This document shows positions 48,075 to 50,766 of a stretch of 50,766 bases of DNA, in pieces. The notes under the pieces are model-generated. The model searched no databases and was not told where the DNA came from. It was given only the letters and a program-made list of their open reading frames with translations. Made by a program: the position numbers and the translations under genes. Each line of letters begins with the position of its first letter. Within the stretch, counting starts at the first letter, position 1. This DNA comes from CAZVRZ01 sp964629965 (lineage in GTDB: Bacteria; Chloroflexota; Anaerolineae; Anaerolineales; UBA4823), in the NCBI GenBank assembly GCA_964629965.1, contig CAZVRZ010000019.1:1-50766 (forward strand), read 5' to 3'.

Positions 48075-49334
48075 GTGATCGATCTGACATTGACCAAATC
48101 ACAAGCCCGCCGTTTCTTGCTGGCTTACCAAAACTTGTGGCCGCCGCGCAGCCTGCAGGGTGAAGCTGCTGCCTTGGATTTCATTCGCCGAGTGGGCTGC
48201 ATCCAGTTTGATCCGCTCGATATAGCCGGTAAGAATCCTGAACTTGTATTGCAATCGCGCCTAAGCGACTTTACCCCGCCTATGCTGGACGAGCTGCTCT
48301 ACACCGATCGCAAACTGGTCGATGGATGGGACAAACAGATGGCAATCTACCCTGTCGAAGATTGGCCCTACCTTCGCCGCCGCAGGGAAGACGCAAAAAG
48401 GCAATTTCGCAGTATAGAAGCCGTAAGCGAGGTTGCTCCAAAAATACGCGCGGAAATCGAGCGTCGCGGCCCACTCTCTTCTATTGACCTCGAACATAAC
48501 GAGAAGGTATCCTGGTGGTGGGCGCCCACCAGTTTGTCACGGGCCGCGCTCGAAAGTATGTATTTGGGTGGCGAATTGGTTGTACACCACAAGATCCATA
48601 CCCGCAAAGTGTACGATCTGGCTGAGCGCCACATCCCCGCAGAGATCTTCTCCGCCCCTGATCCCAATCCTGCCGATGAAGATTATCGAGATTGGTACAT
48701 CCTGCGCCGCCTGGGAAGCGTAGGCCTGTTGTGGAATCGGGGTGGATATCTCTGGCCTTTTGACAGCGCCAGGCGCAAGATCAGCCTGCAGCGTTTGCAG
48801 GAGGCCGGCCAGATCCTTTCGGTGCAGGTGGATGACATCGAAGTTCCACTCTATATGCGGGCGCAGGATCGTGTTTTCTTAGATCAGATTCTCAACACCA
48901 ATCCTGCCCCACAAGCTGCGTTCATTGCCCCACTGGACAATTTGGTGTGGGAGCGTCCCCTGCTGGAGACTTTGTTTGGATTTAATTACCGTTGGGAAGT
49001 ATACACACCCCAGAAAAAGCGCCAATATGGCTATTATGTCCTTCCTGTTCTTTATGGCGACCGCTTTGTGGCGCGGGTTGAGCCGGTGCGCCAAAAGAAA
49101 AGTAACGTATTGACGATCAAAGGCTGGTGGTGGGAGCCAGGCATTGCTCCTGATGATGCCATGCTTTCTGCAATTCAAGAGTGTATCCATAGTTTTTGCG
49201 CCTTTCTTGGCCTTCAAAGTATTCAGTTGAACGGCCATGTTGCCGATCTGGCTGAAACCGGATGGCTGGTGAAACAACTAAGATTTTGTGGAAGCATCGC
49301 GGCGAAATTGTCGCAGGACCCGACTTCAAAATGA
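48075..49334 (+). CDS. YcaQ/AlkX-family winged-helix DNA glycosylase (3' end altered)
   Basis: 419 residues from a GTG start. The family's catalytic QxD is visible in GCIQFDPLDIAGKNPEL (Gln about residue 39). YPVEDWPYLRRRRED, HHKIHTRKVYDLAERH and PLDNLVWERPLLETLFGFNYRWE match the rest of the winged-helix scaffold. It repairs interstrand crosslinks and alkylated bases. The last 20-25 codons (from 49262) overlap a ClbS-like frame and look out-of-frame, so the normal C-terminus appears to have been replaced at a deletion junction. Confidence 0.85.
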   Translation: MIDLTLTKSQARRFLLAYQNLWPPRSLQGEAAALDFIRRVGCIQFDPLDIAGKNPELVLQSRLSDFTPPMLDELLYTDRKLVDGWDKQMAIYPVEDWPYLRRRREDAKRQFRSIEAVSEVAPKIRAEIERRGPLSSIDLEHNEKVSWWWAPTSLSRAALESMYLGGELVVHHKIHTRKVYDLAERHIPAEIFSAPDPNPADEDYRDWYILRRLGSVGLLWNRGGYLWPFDSARRKISLQRLQEAGQILSVQVDDIEVPLYMRAQDRVFLDQILNTNPAPQAAFIAPLDNLVWERPLLETLFGFNYRWEVYTPQKKRQYGYYVLPVLYGDRFVARVEPVRQKKSNVLTIKGWWWEPGIAPDDAMLSAIQECIHSFCAFLGLQSIQLNGHVADLAETGWLVKQLRFCGSIAAKLSQDPTSK

Positions 49335-49567
49335 TTGATGAACTCAACGAGCGCATCTACCAGAATCATAAGGATCAGCCACTGAACGAGGTATTGGCCT
49401 ATTTTCGTAATATCCACAGCCAGTTTATGGCAATGGCCGAAGCGATGCCCGAAGAAGAGATGCTCACTCCCGAGCGTTATGCTTTTCTCGGTGGCGGGTC
49501 TATTTGGGACTGGCTAAATGCCCACGCAGCCCAAGATCTGTGGGGTACAATGAAAATCCGTAAATAG
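49262..49567 (+). pseudogene. Truncated ClbS/DfsB-family four-helix protein
   Basis: A 101-codon frame with the second half of a ClbS/DfsB protein: IDELNERIYQNHKDQPL, AYFRNIHSQFM and FLGGGSIWDWLNAHAAQD. Family members run about 160-170 residues and begin with a helix that is missing here. No ribosome site precedes the ATG, which lies inside the glycosylase gene. Most simply the N-terminal half was lost in a deletion that joined the two genes. Confidence 0.7.
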
Positions 49568-49586
49568 ATGAAAGGTCTTCAATAAA

Positions 49587-50234
49587 ATGCCTGATCAAAG
49601 CGAAACGATTTCCCAATATCTTGCCCTCCCCTCTACAGGGAAGGGTCCCGGAGTGCTGGTTTTGCATGCCTGGTGGGGATTGAACGCAACCTTCAAGGGT
49701 GTCTGCGACCGCTTGGCCGAAGCAGGTTTCGTGGCCTTGGCTCCAGATCTTTATCATGGCGCTATTGCTCGCACCCAGGAAGAAGCGCGCCGTCTTAAAC
49801 GCCAATGCAAGCCAGCCGATTCCCGAAAGATTTTAGCAGTTGCTTTGCAGAATCTCACCACCCACCCGGCTGTCAACAGGCCTAATATCGGGCTCGTCGG
49901 TTTTTCGATGGGTGGCTACTATGCCTTAGGCTTATCCAACCAGAGATCCCTGGCTATCGCCGCGGTGGTCACGTTTTATGGCACAAGCGGTGGTAGATTT
50001 GATCGCAGCAAGGCAGCCTATTTAGGGCATTTCGCAGAGGATGATCCCTTCGAATCACCCAAAGGTGTGGCCGATCTAGAAGAAAACCTGCGCTCTGCTG
50101 GCAGATCATTTGAGTTTTACTTGTACCCTGCCTCACGGCACTGGTTTTTCGAGCCAGACCGCCCCGAATACGATCCTGCTGCCAGTCAATTGGCCTGGGA
50201 ACGAACGATTGCCTTTCTACATGCAAAACTATAA
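49587..50234 (+). CDS. Dienelactone hydrolase-family protein
   Basis: 215 residues with AAAGG before ATG. Alpha/beta-hydrolase triad: the nucleophile in GLVGFSMGGYY (about residue 106, Ser where classic dienelactone hydrolases have Cys), Asp in FAEDDPF (about 152) and His in ASRHWFFE (about 186). VLVLHAWWGLN and APDLYHG are family segments. It probably acts on esters or lactones. No pathway partner is nearby. Confidence 0.88.
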   Translation: MPDQSETISQYLALPSTGKGPGVLVLHAWWGLNATFKGVCDRLAEAGFVALAPDLYHGAIARTQEEARRLKRQCKPADSRKILAVALQNLTTHPAVNRPNIGLVGFSMGGYYALGLSNQRSLAIAAVVTFYGTSGGRFDRSKAAYLGHFAEDDPFESPKGVADLEENLRSAGRSFEFYLYPASRHWFFEPDRPEYDPAASQLAWERTIAFLHAKL

Positions 50235-50254
50235 CGAAAGCTGATATAAATATT

Positions 50255-50345
50255 GTATCCTCTCAATAATCCGGGGGGAAGTGGGGTGTTTTGGGCGTGC
50301 GCAGCACGCCCAAAACACCCCACACCCTCTTTTTTGAGAGGATAC
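50255..50345. repeat. Nested perfect inverted repeats
   Basis: Outer arms GTATCCTCTCAA (50255-50266) and TTGAGAGGATAC (50334-50345) enclose a second pair of 20-base arms, 50281-50300 and 50304-50323, separated by three bases. All pairs are exact. The RNA would form a long rod. It may terminate the dienelactone hydrolase transcript, but the outer repeat is more typical of a small non-autonomous element. Confidence 0.75.
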
Positions 50346-50367
50346 TAATTATTGGTCTTTGTTATCG

Positions 50368-50540
50368 TTATCGATCTTTGATATCGACCGCGTAATTCGT
50401 GAACAGGCGCTGCTTTTTCGATTCCACACTCAGCATAATATAAAGGCCCGTGGTATCTTTTGGCATGGCAACCTTCGTTGTCCATTCTGCCTTATCACCG
50501 GCTGGCGTGATAGGCACGGATGCTCAGTGCAATGTAACTA
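50368..50540 (-). pseudogene. C-terminal fragment of an unidentified protein
   Basis: On the minus strand a frame ends at TAA (50370-50368). It reads SYIALSIRAYHAGDKAEWTT then KVAMPKDTTGLYIML and SVESKKQRLFTNYAVDIKDR, with beta-strand-like alternation. No start codon or ribosome site precedes it, and the upstream sequence is the LacI remnant in another frame. I cannot name the family. Confidence 0.5.
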
Positions 50541-50711
50541 CATGCTGGATCAGGTTGCGCGCCAGCGCTCTGGGCTGGTAATTCAAGTCGAATATATTCT
50601 ACTAGATGCGCGCACGCGTTTCAGGGGAAACATCGGGTGGTCATTGATCACACGGGAAACGGTCGGGGTGGAAACACCAGTCGTTTTGAGAACTCCTTTG
50701 ATGGTTGCACG
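50541..50711 (-). pseudogene. Decayed LacI-family regulator fragment
   Basis: The minus strand reads TIKGVLKTTGVSTPTVSRVI and then NDHPM, the LacI helix-turn-helix without a start codon. After a frameshift with stops, a second frame gives DLNYQPRALARNLIQ, the hinge-helix region. The rest of the regulator is missing, replaced by the tail at 50368. Confidence 0.65.
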
Positions 50712-50766
50712 TTAATTTAACCCAAGTTGCCACCTAGCGGTGACATGAGAAAGTCCATGCGAAATC
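50712..50766. other. Window end without recognised features
   Basis: The last bases hold no open frame with a ribosome site. This may be the 3' flank of the decayed LacI gene or the upstream region of a gene beyond the window. Confidence 0.4.

Noticed and set aside
50359..50715. 118-residue plus-strand frame at the window end
   Set aside because: It is the antisense of the LacI and tail remnants, which carry the protein-like signal on the minus strand.

Overview
The window looks like a chromosomal segment of a Chloroflexota bacterium, most likely class Anaerolineae. This is inferred from the gene mix (DUF5320 and NifX proteins, ORP-type MinD ATPases, geranylgeranyl-reductase-like oxidoreductases, DUF5667 and DUF4097 proteins behind ECF sigma factors), moderate GC and strong Shine-Dalgarno sites. 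No ribosomal RNA or ribosomal protein gene is present to confirm it. I see no CRISPR array, phage or intact insertion sequence.

Layout. 1-255: tRNA-Gly and tRNA-Cys with a terminator. 296-2629: a zinc-ribbon membrane protein and a GH105 hydrolase. 3043-6642: glutamate dehydrogenase paired with a PEP/pyruvate-binding-domain protein. 6753-9565: GH5 glycosidase plus an overlapping unknown partner. 9640-14386: serine hydrolase, an ECF sigma factor with a membrane partner, and a divergent DUF4097 protein; TGAAACTTTT motifs face outward from the shared intergenic region. 14472-18716: methyltransferase, lipoprotein, YwaF-type membrane protein, a compact structured transcript with a tiny ORF, a HAD phosphatase, tRNA-Gly and tRNA-Met.

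18898-37647 is the most distinctive part. Two co-directional minus-strand arrays each begin with a paralogous XRE-cupin regulator behind a near-consensus sigma70 promoter. The 20-gene array (33695 down to 18898) has a triheme cytochrome, a His-rich NifX protein, a selenocysteine peroxiredoxin (in-frame UGA plus a SECIS-like hairpin), a hotdog thioesterase, an MBL hydrolase, ICMT-type methyltransferases, a ferredoxin-MinD ATPase, DUF59, an Mrp-IscU fusion, a CGGC protein, a threonine synthase-receiver fusion, deformylase, DUF89, a ZIP transporter, a radical SAM protein and an AIR-synthase-like protein. The 7-gene array (37647 down to 33886) has an AhpD-like protein, ferredoxin, DUF5320, zinc ribbon, NifX and a second ferredoxin-MinD ATPase. 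Together they resemble an expanded ORP/Mrp-NifX iron-sulfur or metallocofactor handling system with peroxide defence. Its biochemical job is not known.

37963-44611: a five-gene minus-strand membrane-redox group (DUF4405, DUF2202, NapH-like ferredoxin, a secreted protein, a CrtC-like protein) divergent from a second ECF sigma/DUF5667 pair. 44694-47266: two overlapping geranylgeranyl-reductase-family flavoproteins. 47547-50234: DinB, YcaQ-type glycosylase, a truncated ClbS-like gene and a dienelactone hydrolase. 50255-50766: a nested inverted repeat and decayed gene fragments, including a LacI-family helix-turn-helix remnant.
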